Source: Hippophae tibetana
Lineage: Eukaryota; Streptophyta; Magnoliopsida; Rosales; Elaeagnaceae
Length of the DNA stretch: 64,000 bases
Direction: 5' to 3'
NCBI GenBank assembly: GCA_037013495.1
Contig: CM072811.1
Coordinates: 19,620,159 to 19,684,158, forward strand
Both the position numbers and the translations under genes were made by a program. How positions within the stretch are numbered: the stretch's first letter is position 1; every line of letters begins with the position of its first letter. The notes beneath the pieces are model-generated. The model saw nothing but the letters and a program-made list of their open reading frames with translations. It was not told the origin of the DNA and did not search any database. Positions 43,931-57,909 of this stretch are shown piece by piece.

Positions 43931-46900
43931 CACACTTCCTCCATAAACCCCCTAAAAGTTTATTTAGTTACAGATCTAATTAGCTAGAGGTGGGTGAACA
44001 AATAATTAGCATAAATATAATAAATTATTTTTTTTACAAATACCTAAACATGCAATCACGTGTAAACAAACCAATATGAAAAATAAAATAATACATGAGA
44101 TTTTTAGGTAGAAACAACTTAGATTACAATAATAACCTAACAGGAAAACCATCAGTCCACTAGATCACCTAACTATCCACTATGGAAATAACATTCAATT
44201 AGAAGGCTAGAACTCAAACTACTCACCCAGTTAATGCCCCCATGTAACTTACTTACAAACCTCTGCTTTCTTTCATATTCTTCACAAGTAAGGTGTTCGA
44301 ATCAGGACCAGCATTCCGACAAACTCAAGTCACACGAGTTATCAAACCCGCTCCGTTGGCAATTAAAAAGTTAGCTCAATAACATAAGTACAATGTGTAT
44401 CCTAAAGTAGATTCAATAATGAAAAATCATATCTAGATAATTTAATAGAATAACAGATAAATCAAAATCACTAACAATACTAAAATAAAGTACAATATCA
44501 TCAATATTGTAGGCGTATTAATCAATAAAACATAACTATAAAATGGTTGATAAATTAACTAATGAAAAAACCTACTAGAATAGTTTTTGCAAAATAGATT
44601 TGGAGAGAAGTTTGAATTTAAAGTTGATTTAAGTTAGGTTAAGTAAAATATGGAGCATTAGGTTCTTTATATAGGAAAGATTGAATCCCTAATGCTAGGT
44701 TAAAGTCCAATTACAATTTTGTATAATAAACAATTTATAGAACAGTAAATAATAGGGATACAATAGTAATTAAAATATTTGGCTTGAGTAAAAATTAGGT
44801 TAAAGTTTAAATCCTAACTACTTGATTGATTTAAGTTGAACTTGATTGATAGATCCAAGAAATTCGATCAATCTAATCAACACTTGATCAATTTAATGTA
44901 TTAAATAAATAAATCCTGAGATAGGTAAATCAATCTATTCATTTTTCGATCTATCTAGTGTTCGATCAATCAACCAATAACAACTTGATTGATATACTCA
45001 AATGGACAATTAATTAAGGGACTTTTTAATCTGAGTAGACCGATTCTGGATCATTTTAAACATGTCTCAATCGATCGAATAGCTTAAATTTAAAATATTT
45101 CTATGTGTCTAATACAAAATATAACATACATAAGAACAAAGATAAACTAGAGATGTTTACGTTGGAGTTCGACAGTTTTTTTGACTTGAAAATATTATTG
45201 AAAGACTCACCTAAAAACTATAATTTCATTCAGATGTTTTGTTCACGAATATCGTTAATACTTATAAACCTTAGACCCTTTCTAAACATTAACACCGATT
45301 GTATATTTGTTACAAATACAAAATTTGATGACATAAAACTAATAAATAAAAATTCAATAATATACTTAATAACTCTTAAAGTTTGGTGATATAAGAATTG
45401 ATTTACTCTAAATAAAGCATCAAAAAGTAGCTTTTGTATTTTAGCAAACAAGTATGCCACCCACGTTCAAATATTCTATGTGTAAGAAGAAGGGAATAAA
45501 AACGATCAACAATGGAGTACAAGATTGATCAGCTTCAACTTCAAAGGAACAAACTTTACCTTGTGCTTTTGATAGTTTAAAAAATTACATAAAGAAAAAG
45601 AAATTTTACTTCAAAGTTTTTGAGGTAAGTCTAAAATTTTATACTTATTTTCTTATCAATATTTTTTGGGGTTTATGAATTATTTGTAAAAATTCATATT
45701 ATATTTATACGCAAATGTGTTTGCTTTACTCATGATTTATTGTTTACATGGTAATAGCATGATATATGTTATTGATTTAATTTAATTTCAATATTTTAGT
45801 ATATTTGTTATTAACTTATTATACTTGTGCTTTTATTTCTATAAATATTGCTATTAATTTATTAACACTTTTCTTATTTTTAATAAAACTAGTTTTGTAA
45901 CACACATTGGTGATTTAAATGTGATGCGTATATAATTGTGTTAATTATTGAATATAAATATTATTGTTCTAAAAAAATTTATTTTATAATTGATAGATTT
46001 ATAGTGTAATTGTTACGTTAAATTTGTTTTCTTTGATAAAATTATTTAAATTAATATATAATTTAAAAAATAATTTGTTAGTATATACGTTAGTTTTTTC
46101 TAATCCCGTATTCTTAATGCGTCGATTTTTACATGATTTAAAATATTTGATATTATTTCTAAAAAGACCATGAACAGTATAAATGGTACCTATTTTTACA
46201 TTTATTACAAAGAATGAGTAGCTTGTATTCGAGATTAAAAGAAAAAAAAAAGTGTGGATTCTAATTTTTCTATTCTCTCCACTTACTTCTTTCGTGTTGT
46301 TTATTAGAGAAAAAAAAGATTATTTTTTTAGCATATAAATAAAAACTTATTTGCATGTGATGTTCTTAAATTTTTTTACTGCTTTAAAATTCTTTATATT
46401 ATAATATAAAAAGAAAAAGAAAAGTTATAACTTTTCTTTTATATTGCATTTTTTTATAAAAAAAATTGAAAATTTAATTTCACAATTTTGTACAAAGTTA
46501 GGAGAAACACTATTAAAATAAATATTTAATTAATTTTTTAATAATTATTTTATGAGTAGTAAATGTAATCATTTATGATATTAATATATAATTTAAATGT
46601 GATACAAACGTGAGTTATTTGATACTGTATATATGATAAGACTTGTATAATTTTATTTAATAAATACAATATTAATGAACAAATACAATTAAAATTATTT
46701 AATTAATTTTTCATTATTAACCGTCTAATCAAACTCAAGTGTTATTTGCTTAAAAATAATGTCTATTACTTTATTATCTTTTCCTTGTTATGACAATATT
46801 TGACATAAAAATGATAAATTCAATCTAAATTTTATTCTCTCATAAATAAATTGATTGCAAGGAACTTCATGTTCTGTTTTATATAATTAAAACAACTATT

Positions 46901-47289
46901 CAAATGTAATAATATAAATATAATACACCATAAAAATTCAAAATATAAATATTTATAAAAATATGATATATTTTATTATATGAATATTTTGAAATTTATT
47001 GATTAAAAAAACAGAAAGTAAGAAAGCTAGTTACAAAAAAGAAGAAAAAAAAATAACAAAGCTAAAACAATAGAAAAAAAAGCTAAAAAAGTAATAAAAA
47101 AATGACCATCAACCAAAGTTTAGAGGATTTTATATATGTAAATGTATATTATTTAGTTTGTGTCTTTAAATATATTATTATACACTTATGCTATACATAT
47201 CTCACTAAATACAACTTATTAGTGATAGCAAATCATTGAATATTTGATAAAAAAAATTGAGTAAAAATACTAATGGAGTATCAATAGTA
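43931..47289. other. AT-rich stretch without a supported gene
   Basis: Mostly very AT-rich. At 44820-45000 several imperfect GATTGATC/GATCAATC motifs cluster. A frame at 45105-45389 has no recognisable motif. Nothing else is supportable. Confidence 0.5.
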
Positions 47290-49010
47290 AAGTTTTAAAC
47301 CATTCAAAACCCTTCCTTCATTTTTTAAAAGATCAAGAAAAGACAATAATAATCCAACAAAAGAGACATATATTGATATACCAATTGTTAAGTAGACATT
47401 TATTTAAATTACACAATGTTGATTTAAGAAAAAATGAAGCAAGTTCTTTTAAACCTGATCTTGGCTTATGTAATTTGATATAATCTTACAGTGTTAATGA
47501 TTACAATAATATTTAAAGAACTTATATTAAAATAGGATCATGTCAACCCAAGTTAAAAGAGTATCCACCTCTTTTTGGAAAGTAACAATATGATTTCAAC
47601 ATGATCGGTTTAATGAATTCCGTTGGCTAGATTATTCTGTAGAAAAATACAAGATGTTTTGTTTTCTATATTTTTTACATCAATCTAACAAAGCATCCAA
47701 AATTTAAAGTTCAAGGATTTGACGATTGAAAAAGTATAAATGAAGTTAATAGATGTCCTTTTGTGAATCACGAAGAAGGATCCTTGTCATCTCATCAAGT
47801 GTCATGCAGAAATAGGATGGATTAAAAAAATCCTCTAAGAGATTAACAATATGATAAATATACAATTTTTAGAATAAATATCACAAAATCGATTATGATT
47901 CAAGACTTCAATTGAGACTACAAAATGACTTGTAAAGTAAGTACGTGTATTTAGAGACCATGATGAGTCTAACACCTCATACAATTAAGGTAATTTCATT
48001 GAGTTATTAAAGTTTTGTGCATCAATGAATGCAAATATTGTAAAAGATGTCTTAGACAATGCTCTTGGTAATGCCAAATATATTTTTCCAAAGATTCAAA
48101 ATAGAGATATCAAATATTTGCTAACAAGACCAGGGAAAAAATTCATGAGGAAGTTAGGAAAGCTAAATTTTGTGTACTTGTTGATAAGGCACTTATGAAT
48201 CTTACAAAGAACAAATGGCTATTATTCTCAGATTTGTTGATTGCATTGGATGTATTCATGAGTGGTTCGTTGATATTATCATGTTGAAAGCACTACGGTT
48301 TTAAATCTTAAAAAAGAGATATGTAGAGTTATGGCTTGACACAATATTTTTGTTGAAAATATGCGAGGTTAAGGTTATATGGTGTTAGTAACATATGCAG
48401 TAAATGAAATAGCCTTCAAGTAAAATTTAAGAAAGAGTATACATGTGCTTATTATATTCATTATTTTTCTCATCGTTTGCAATTGGCATTAGTTACAGTA
48501 TTTAAAAATATTCATGATGTATGGCTTTTTTTCTCAAAGTTAAGTTCAATGATTAATCTTGTCATTACTTCAAGCAAATGATGCTTTGAATTAAGATCTC
48601 CTCCAAAGAATGAAATTATTGTTAGACTTGAATGACAAGATGGAGTTTTTATTTTAATTATGTGAATAGGTTGATTGATATGTTTGGTTCAACTTATGTA
48701 ATTTTTGAAAATATAATTGATAACAAGTCTAACAACAAAATGAAGTTAAAAGGATTCTAAAAGAAATACGAAATTTTGAATTTATTTTCATTTTATTTTT
48801 GATGAATAAAATTATGAGAATTACTGATGCTTTATGTCAAACATTACAACCTCAAATTCAAAACATTTTAAATACATTACAATTGGTTTAATGTAGATAA
48901 GAACTTCTTCAAAAGTTAAGAGATGATGGTTGGAAAGATCTTTTGCAAACTGTAGTATCTTTTTGTGGAAGATGCGATATTTATTTAGAGAATTGTTTGT
49001 GTTAGGGGTT
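47290..49010 (+). pseudogene. hAT-superfamily transposase, TTF-finger (DUF4371) type
   Basis: Cut-and-paste transposase remnant of the type annotated as zinc-finger MYM-type 1-like in plants. Blocks in order: a weak start near 47300 (NPSFIF), SIETTK then HDES and GNFIELLKFCASMNANIV (about 47988-48040), VLDNALGNAKYIFPKIQNRDI, VYLLIRHL and MALI-like VDEA region lost by frameshift, LKKEICRV, NIFVENMRG, a YYIH-like HRLQLAL region near 48455-48495 (YIHYFSHRLQLAL after frame changes), LQANDALN, LLQRMK and DALCQTLQPQIQNIL, GWKDLLQ near 48920. Dozens of stops and frameshifts show an old copy. I could not identify terminal repeats or an 8-bp duplication. Confidence 0.72.
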
Positions 49011-49227
49011 TTAAAGAGATGTTAAAGAAAAGATAATGCTCAGATCCTTTATTTTTCTCATCAATGAGGTATATATAGATACATAAAGGCTAGGTGTTAT
49101 TGTTACACTAGTAGGTGCTCTGTTTGAGCTGTTAGAGTTGTCTTATACATAATAATTTACAATAGATATCAGGTCGCTAAACTTAGGTCATATGAGATAC
49201 CCCTACATGGATTGAGTAATTATGAGG

Positions 49228-49440
49228 GCCATCACCAGGTATGACCCAAATGCTAATACCTACAATCTTGGGTGGAGGAATCATCCATCTTAAAGGCAGA
49301 AAAACTCTCCATTCATCCAAAGTTCAATTCCACTGGGCTATCAATTCCACCAACAACTACAAAAGAATCTTCCTAACAAACAAAATCTGGAGGAAAACTA
49401 TAATTCATATATTCAAGTGAGTAGAGACTACCAATCAAAT
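49228..49440 (+). pseudogene. Gypsy (Athila-like) gag fragment
   Basis: The plus strand reads YDPNANTYNLGWRNHPS from about 49229, the block that follows the zinc finger in Athila/Tat-type gag (compare NPYSNTYNPGWRNHPN in Gypsy-B). A glutamine-rich stretch and LEENYNSYIQ follow. No zinc finger or gag core is adjacent, so it is a small orphan fragment. Confidence 0.7.
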
Positions 49441-49959
49441 ACAAATCAAAGGTGGTCTATGTAGAAATTTCCATTAAGAAAATGGAAATATAGATGGAGT
49501 AGTGAATCATGAACTTATGGAAGCAAGGCAAGGAATATCTACAAGATCAGAATGCAGATGAACTCATTAATAAGGGTATATTGAGTTTACATAAATGTTG
49601 AAATCTCCTAAAATAACATCTCACTAAAGCCGATAATAATAGTCTTAGATGGGAAGTAATCCATTAATTAATTATTTATTACTTTATTTAATTTATTTTT
49701 TGTATTTTATTAATTTTGTAGTATTTTAATTTATGTGTGCTTAATTTAGATATTTATTATTTTAATTTATATAAAAAAATAGAAAAAAGAAAAGGGAAAT
49801 TTCAAACAAAAAACAAAGTGAAACAGAGAAGGGCGCACCGAGGCATGAAAATTATATGCAACTCAACATGTAGTATTAATTATGTAATGGGAAGAAATCA
49901 AAGAGGACTGTGCCACAACATGAATAAAATGTGAGTTGCGACATGCGTACAACTTTTTG

Positions 49960-50382
49960 CCTATAAACTATGCAAAAATCTCATCTTTTTCTCCCATTAT
50001 CTCACACTTTCTCTTAAATCCTAATTTCTCTCTCTCCAAACACACTAATCTCTCAAAAATCCCACATTTCTTCAAAAACATTTCATAAATCTTTTCTAAA
50101 AACCATTTTTCTAACTAATTTCCACTATTCTATCAAGAAACTTTCAAGTTTTTCATCTTTAAAGGTTCCTCATTTTTTATGCAAATGTTCAACAACAAAA
50201 GTATTCATAAATTTTGAAATTAAGTTCTTCAATTTAAATTTATTGAAACTTGTAAAATATTTATATATTTATTAAGAGTTTGAAACCCTATTTAGGATAA
50301 AAATAGGGTTAGAAATTACTGGGAATAAAATTGTATTATTGAAAGTTTTGGTGAACCCCTCTTTACATTTTATGGTAAAAAA
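49960..50382 (+). promoter_or_regulatory. Promoter/leader-like sequence before the 50383 ORF
   Basis: CCTATAAACTATGC at about 49969 is followed by a long CT-rich, ATG-poor leader (TTTCTCTCTCTCC near 50025), the composition of a plant 5' UTR or element leader. It runs directly into the ORF at 50383. Inferred from composition. Confidence 0.35.
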
Positions 50383-50649
50383 TTGAAAATGGCACCTAAG
50401 AAGTCCCAGAAAAGAAAGAAAGTTTCAACTTCTAGAGATTTTGATAGTACAATTTTTTTAAGTTTTAATGCTAAAGTCCACTTTGAAAAAGCAACGGAAG
50501 TTAACAAAGGTTTTATTCCGAAAAGGAAGATGGACTTTAATGATGGATCGAAATGGATAAATGATGTAATAGTAGTCCAAGGACAGAGAAAGTTTGTTAA
50601 GGAACCAGAGGATGCTATTGAATATGAAAGAGCCTGTGACCTGGTATAA
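50383..50649 (+). pseudogene. N-terminal ORF of an unknown transposon-like protein
   Basis: The 88-codon frame begins MKMAPKKSQKRKKVSTSRDF and continues FDSTIFLSFNAKVHF and NKGFIPKRKMDF. A basic start followed by FDS-x-x-F and an I-x-x-R/K-G-like block recalls the start of the 'putative plant transposon protein' ORFs often carried by gypsy relatives. It ends at a TAA after ACDLV where the family normally continues for several hundred residues. Identification is tentative. Confidence 0.4.
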
Positions 50650-52245
50650 TACCAGGGTAAAAAGATATAGACTTTTTATAGACTCAACATTAACATGCTT
50701 AAATAGAGAAATAAACACTTAGCAATACAGTAGAAGCACATATATAATAATAAAAATAATAGAAAGCATGCAAGAGTATAAAAGATTTCTAATCAAAGCT
50801 TAATCTATTAGTACGTTCAAATATACACACCTTAAACTTGAATTATACTAGCATAAAATCAACTCATGCATAATACTTGATATAACGAGGTAAACCTTTA
50901 TAGAGATTGTATTTGTATGGTAACATTATTGGGTTGCATAAGGCAGCCACCCAACAACAAATAATTCACTAAACACCAATAGACAGTAAAACCTCTATTC
51001 CCGCTATCATTCAAGACTTCCATCAATGCTGCCTATTGCTACTCTTCACTTGTTGCTTCCACAACTAATTAGTTCAACTCTCGAACATGACTATCATTTA
51101 TAACCAACAGCATCCAATGTGGTTTGATTGTAAACCATAAATCAAGTAATTGGAAATGTCATAACTTACACTCTCACATAGTCCAACACTAATATCAAAT
51201 TGTACCTAAATGAGTTGATTAAGGCATTTACCAATCCTCGAATACATGAGGAATTTCCATTGGTTGAGCTATTTCATACATTATTGTCTCACGTAAGACT
51301 TGACTCCCTTCTGTATTTTGCATTTTCAAATTTGAGCATTTATCTTTTCATTCACTTTTCAAGGGCTTCCCTCTCTCAATGGTCGAGCCAATATGTTTCT
51401 TCAACTCAACCATGAATTTCTAGGAATTTTAGTAAAAAGGTCAACAAAAATCTCACTCAAGAAAGCTTCCCTAAAAGAAATAAATTCTACCACAAGACAG
51501 TCAAAACAAATATGCACATAAACTAATTTTTGATTACTAAACTCATAAAATGACACACTCTCAAATGTGTGCTCACTAAAATAATTTTGACAATAGATAT
51601 AAATCTTAGAGTAAATTTTGGAAAAATTTCGGTTCTTAAATAAGGGGTAAAGAGAAGAGAATTGAGTAGGATATTTATAGCACTTGGATTTATCACTTTG
51701 CTAGCCACTTTTCCATTACATAGCCACCACATGTGATGAAATTCCTGGTGAGCTTGTTGATGAGGTTAGTAAAATGTGATATTTTTTGTTTTCAAAAATG
51801 TCAAGTAAAAACTATAAATACCCGCATCCGAAACAAGCCAAAAACCATGAGTAACAATATCGATGAGCGAGCATGTGTGTAAATACGCTTGCATACAAAG
51901 GGTTCATAACTATGTGAGTGTGTGAATTAATGATCTACAGTATCTAACCTTACATAGAGTAAGATAAAAAATACTAAGTAAAATAATAGAGACTATGTTT
52001 TGTACATGGGAAGCCAACACACAGACACGAGTACAACATGACTTACATTCTCCTCTTATGGCTTTCCATGTCAAAACAACTAGATATATAAACTTATCAA
52101 AGATGAGAAGATCACGAAGATGTCCTAAAGTGCATCCATCTTATGCTCCATCCATCTTCACTTATCAACCCATCCATTTTGTCACTCTGAAGAATGAAAG
52201 TCTCATCTACTCCACACAACACATCTAAAGCTTAAAGACTTCACT
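50650..52245. other. No gene recognised; possible Copia-5 3' LTR sequence
   Basis: Low-coding AT-rich DNA. Its right part (about 51770-52240) lies where the 3' LTR of the minus-oriented Copia-5 should be, and has repeated CATCCATCTT motifs, but no paired LTR is in the window. Confidence 0.35.
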
Positions 52246-52680
52246 CTACACTTGCAACCTGCATACACGAAACAAACACATATCATATGAATGTATCATA
52301 TAGAAAATAGGCACAAACACAAGTAAAAATGTACAAATCCCCATGACTTCAAAAACAATATGTAGTGTAATCCTACACTCATAACCTATGTAATACACAA
52401 CATGGCAACAAACACATACGTATGCACAAAAACTTCTCCCCCCTTTTGACACTGAAAGTCAAAGGTAGAGAGAACTAATAGAGAAGCAATAACTCTAAAA
52501 GAAGACCAACACAGTTTATACAATTAAAATAGATAAACTAAGCAATAAGAAAAGAAACAACATCAAACTTGTATTCATTAAACAAACTTTGTTTTATACT
52601 GAAAAGTTCAAAAATAAACTAAAGCAACAAGAAATAAATCAATAAGCAAAAAATTATTAAAATGATCAATACTCTAGATC

Positions 52681-53560
52681 TCACTCTCCCGCATCATTAG
52701 TCCCTGGAACACCATTGCAAGAAGAGTATCCAGCATCAGAAGGTGTAGATGGTGGAGGAGCAGTAGAATGAGGGTTAAGGAAATTGTTAGCAAATTGATC
52801 AAACGAGTGATTAGTCTTAAAAGAAGGAATGAACCTATCTCCATTGCATATAGTAAACATGTTGAACAAGGACCCAAGGGAAGAAATACTAGAACTAGAA
52901 GGTCTAGGGGTAGGGTATGGTCTGATAGAGATAGAGGAAATATGCGAGCTATGAAAAGGTAGAACCATAAGATGATAAGAATCCATAACACCTTGAGCAA
53001 AAGCTTTAAAAAAATGCATATTAAGGACATTCCTATTCAAAGGGTGAAACTTTGAAACAATAGTATAAAAGAGAGTTTTGAACTCTGGATTAGAAGAGAT
53101 GGAAGTGGCAAGAGTAGAGGAAATAGGAGTGGACTCATAATGAGTTAATTGAGCAGCGTTCATAGAAGAAAAGGAAGAAGGCAAGGCAAAAGAACACTGA
53201 GAACCACGACTATTAGATACATGAATGCGTGAGATAATATATCTAGTCAAATAGTTGAACGGAATGTTATTGAAAATAGTGGAAACCTACCTAGAAATCA
53301 AAGAAGGGTAGTGAAGCGAAAAATATGGTGAAGCTACCGTACGAAAAATGATAGTTCTATAGATCATATCAGTAAGATCTATATCCTTACTATTTAGAAT
53401 AGCATAGAAGAAATATCCTCAGTATGGAGGAATAGAGAAAAGGTGCAAGCGAGGATGAAAAATACCACAGACAACAGCATTAAGAGAACGACAACAACAT
53501 TAAGAGAGCGATCAGGGATAATGGTACCAATAAAGAAGGCATACCAATTAAAAGTAGTCG
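52681..53560 (-). pseudogene. Unidentified ORF, possibly env-like or plant transposon protein
   Basis: The frame 53250-52681 (189 codons from its first ATG) extends upstream, with a few stops, to about 53560. It reads GIFHPRLHLFSIPPY, IYRTIIFRTVASPYFSLHYP and SLISR. A Ser/Pro/Thr-rich tail ends TPSDAGYSSCNGVPG. It sits between gag and the polypurine-like tract of Copia-5, where some Sireviruses carry an extra env-like ORF. No transmembrane segment or catalytic motif is clear, so function is unknown. Confidence 0.35.
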
Positions 53561-55039
53561 GGCTATATTAGTTGAATAGCTATATCTTCAAAATTATTAC
53601 CATTAATGATATCAAATTCAAAAAGATAGGAGGAAGCAATTAACTTAAACATCCACATGCCAATCAATCCATGATGCATCCAAAAAAAAGTATGACTAAA
53701 AAAATAGGTTTCGTGATCAATGTGTGTCACATATAACAAATTTACTCCATATGATTGCGAAAAATTCTTATATGAAACAAGCAAAGGAAATACATACCCA
53801 AAAAGAACCAAACTTCATAGGTCCACAAGAAGTCTCTCTTTCCACTAATGTAAGTAAAAACTAAGAAGAAATCAATAGGACTTTTAAAGCTTATAATGAA
53901 TGGTTTAGGTTAGGATAGAAGGGAAGAAATGTTTAAGCATGGGCACATCTTCAGATGATCATACATTCACTAAGCAAGGAGCATACAACCAAGAAAAACT
54001 TTTAAACTTGGAGGCTTTTTCTTGAACTTCTCAAAAATGAAACACTTATAGGTTTCCAAATAGGGGAACATTTATATTTGTAATTTAATCATTCATTTAT
54101 TGAACCTTTTTCCATTTCTTTTCCCTTCTCATTTTCTTTCTTTCTCCCTTTAGATTTATCCCCTTATTCTCCTTTTTTTAATTTCTTTTCTTTTCTTTTC
54201 AATTTCTTTCCTTCTGTCATTAGAGTAGTACAAGCAATCCCAAAGTAGGAATGAACAGTATAACACGATAGAACCTCAACAAGAGGTGTTCCAGGAAAGT
54301 GGGATTTAATATTTAAGTATGACTCAGAGGTGAAAATAAATGAAAGTATAACATAAAAGGCTCAAGAGGGGAAACTTAGGATAAGTAAAAAAGGGTGGCA
54401 AGAAGAATCAGACTGATCAAAGATGGCCCAAGTCATCTTTAAATCTGAGCAATACCTAAGATTTCTCCTTGAGAGACACTAAATATGGATTCTAAGTATC
54501 GTAAGAGGCATACAAATAATTTAAGCAATAAATCCACATAAACTTCTCAAACAAAACCATATAAATTTACAATGTTAATGCAAGTGAAGGAAAAATTTCT
54601 TTCTAAGATCCACACATATTTTAGTCTTACAACCTCTTAAGAGATTCACATGTCAAAATAAATATACTTCCATTTAGGTCAAAAGCATCACAACCATGAA
54701 GCAACAAAGGGTATAATAACAGATTCAGATAAAACATAAGGAAGATGGAGAGAGAAACCTACTGAAACATCATAGGTAAATAGAGAAAGGAGAAATAGAG
54801 AAGTAGAAAACCACATTAACAATATAAAGACACATTTTTTTCCAAAAATAATCAAGGTATATAAAACAAGTAGAAAAACAAAAATATTACAAGCACAAAA
54901 GAAAAGAATAGTTTAACCCCAAAAGATCACCAAACAGAAATTATGATCAACCAAAATTCCTCTTTTTAAAGTATTTTTGAGAGGCAATTGATTTTGGAGA
55001 TAGTCTTTATGTCACATGAGAAAATAAAGTATATGGTAA
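53561..55039. other. Non-coding interior of Copia-5
   Basis: No domain is recognised. A strong pyrimidine-rich tract (54080-54215, runs of TTTCTTT) is purine-rich on the element's coding strand. The open frame at 53563-53811 has no motif. Confidence 0.4.
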
Positions 55040-56522
55040 TCAAGACTTTCTTTGTTTCTTATTTCTTAAAAAACTAGTCGAGCTATTCATATAAACAAGA
55101 CCGGGCAGACTATTAGGGACACACTTATTTCTTTCTACATTATGTCTTAAGAGTGTAATACATCCTGTTTGAATATGCTCAGATAAGCCATAATAGCTAC
55201 AACTAGTCTTAGGAGAAGGAGTTGAACAAGGAGGAGAGCTCCGAAAAATACCTTTCATATATCTAGGGCACTACTTAGCAAGGTGACCTAAAATGTCACA
55301 CAAATAACAAACACGAGTAGTGGAGTTAGATATTATGGGTCCTTAACTTTGAGAAGTAGTACGTGGAGGAGAGGAAAAGGAATTGTTCATATTAACTCTC
55401 ACACGAGGATGAGTGTTCAATTTCTTGTAGTGTTGTCTTAAATTCCCAAGTTTACCGCAATGGTGACAAGAAGGAATGGTAATAGGCATGAGAAACATAC
55501 CAACACTAGATTGACGAGAGGAGCTAGCCTTAGGTAAGTATTTCATTGTGCTAGAAGAATAGGGTTTAGAAGACACAATAGTCTTACCTTTAGGTCAATA
55601 GGAATAGAATTCAACTCATAATTTTGATTAAAGGCTTTGACAAACATGGTATAATAACCTTTGGAAATAGAAACTTTTCATGATAGCCAATACCTTGTTT
55701 ATCCCCTGTCATTTTGGTGTTCAAACTGGAAATAGAGTAGGCTAGGTTCTTCTCAATGACTTTAAGCTTGTCCTTCATAATAACAATCAAATCTTCCGTC
55801 TCTTTGAGAAAAGACTCAAGATAAGTTGTAGAATTGTTTAGAATACTAACTTTCTCATTTAGTTAATTAATTTCATCTTATTTTTCAAAAAGAGCATAAG
55901 ATATGTATTCCTTTATACTCTATCGTAAAATAATTTTATTTTTCAATCCTTCAACCTTAACATTTTGATTAGGAGAGAGATCAGGGGAGATAAAAAATTT
56001 GGTGACTTTACCAAAGATGGAAACCCTCAATTATTTCTTAAGCTCCTTTACTTTTTCTTGATTTCTTTGGAATTCCTCGGGTAAATTTGAATATATCTTT
56101 TGAATAACCTCACATAGTGAGGTAAAGTTGCTGAAAATCATTAGAATATTTCTTTTCCTCTATATTTTTCTTTAAAATGCATATCTTGCACTCCTTTTCA
56201 TCAAGGCTTTCCATAGCCTTTTTCTTTGCCTTCTTATATTTCATGTGGTCCATAAAAGAGCATTGTAAGAATAAAGTAGAGCATCTTGATCATCATCTTC
56301 ATTATCAGTTTCAGGAGTTACCTCTTCAGTATTTGAGGCAGCATTCGAAGGATTAACAACACTACTGGAGACAACGAAGGCCATAAAAGTGGTGTCATCC
56401 TCATCATCACTAGTTGTACTGTCCGAAATAGCAACCTCAACTTTCATGGCACATTTGTTTGTGCATTTAAAATTTTGAATATATTGAGCAACAATGTGCC
56501 CCGATGTTTCAAAAAATTTCAT
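55040..56522 (-). pseudogene. Copia-5 gag C-terminal part
   Basis: The frame 56522-56241 begins with a degenerate knuckle (FFETSGHIVAQY, its cysteines replaced) and an acidic SDSTTSDDEDDTTFMAF block. A long helical part follows (about 56040-55700), then the frame 55576-55343 with the knuckle CHHCGKLGNLRQHYKK near 55460 and 55258-55040 with CSYYGLSEHIQTGC. Two knuckle regions separated by a coiled acidic stretch are typical of Sirevirus-type gag. Many stops are present. Pol does not follow. Confidence 0.65.
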
Positions 56523-57021
56523 TTCACTCTTTTTTGGAAAATTAACTTCATTACTTGAGTCAAAACACCTATTCCTCGACAGTATTCATCGATCCTTTCA
56601 AAATGAAAAGAAATAAAAAAAAAGTGGAATTATTAGATTTCCTTTTTTGGATGACACTATCACAATTATATATATTCTATATATTCATTTTTCTTAATCT
56701 CTTAATAGATTTTAATATATTAAGAATCTTTCTTTTTTTTAGTTCATTTTTTATTTCTATATTTATTTTATAGAAAATAGAAGTTCATTGAAGAATTTCT
56801 ATTTGCCAAAAAGATTTCCTATCTTTTTTTGTCCACTATCACTACTTCATTTTTTTATTTATTATATATATTTTATTTATATAAATAGAATAAGATTATG
56901 ATAAACTTCTAAAAAGAAATAGAAAGACACCAATTTCATAAATTTTTTGATCAGATAAAATTACATATTCTAGAATAGTCAACAAATTTTTTTTATTCTT
57001 TTTAGAGATTGGTGCACGGAT

Positions 57022-57740
57022 CTAGAAATTCATTTCGGACAATTGAACCTTCTCAAACTGTTTCTTTTTAAGAACAAAAAATATTTGTGCCAAAATAACA
57101 TATGCCAAGAAGAGCAAAAGGCCTTGGACACGTAATGGGTCTTGAAGTACTATTTTTGCATCCCCTTGACCAAATCCATCCACATTAGGATTACTGGTTA
57201 ATGATTGATCAAGTTTGATGGATTCGCCCTCTGAAACAAGAAGTTTCGGTCCTGGAAGGATAATATCAACCACTTGACGTCCATCCGACGTATCCATTAT
57301 GGTTATTTCATACCCTTTTTTTTCTTTTCGTACGATTTTATTTACTATGCCCGCTGCCGTAGCATTATAAATATTATTGTTACTCTTTCTCCCATCAGGA
57401 TCAATTTGACCCCTTACCCTATTTCCACCTACATATATGGGATATTTCAAGAAGTAAACATCTTTTCTAGTCGCGGGGTCCGGGGAAATAATAGGAAAGG
57501 TAATTTCACTATATTTTTGGCCAGGAACAAGACCTACCACAAGAATATTGTTTTTAGTGGGGTGATAGCTCCAAAAAGACAGATTGCCTATCTTTTCTTT
57601 AATCTCAGGTGAAATACGATTGGGAAGGGCTAATTCAAAACCCTCAGGTAAAATAAGAACAACCCCCACATTCAAAGCTCCTTTTTTACCATTAGCAAGA
57701 TCTTGTTTAAGTTGTAGATCATAAGGAATTCGAACAAATC
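57022..57740 (-). pseudogene. petA: Plastid petA (cytochrome f), C-terminal fragment in nucleus
   Basis: In the chloroplast, cytochrome f is the c-type cytochrome of the b6f complex passing electrons to plastocyanin. Here about 238 C-terminal codons of the roughly 320 remain, open from [12 protein letters not shown] near 57735 to the stop at 57022. The large lumenal domain end ([20 protein letters not shown]), the stroma-anchoring membrane helix ([20 protein letters not shown]) and the conserved end [12 protein letters not shown] are visible. The N-terminus with the CxxCH haem site is missing, so it cannot be functional. Absence of stops suggests recent transfer or low divergence. Confidence 0.95.
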
Positions 57741-57909
57741 ACCTTCTTTTATTTATTTTGTATCTTTTTCATCTTCATCCTACTTTATTTCATTTTAGAA
57801 TGCAATTTTTTTTCATTGCATCGGAATTGGCGGAAGTGAAATAAGGCGTATAAATAGAACTTCTCTTTATACACCTTATTTTGCTTTGCTTATTCGACAC
57901 ACCAACTAA

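Noticed and set aside
44820..45000. Cluster of GATTGATC-like palindromic motifs
   Set aside because: Irregular spacing and AT-rich composition; no structure I could define.
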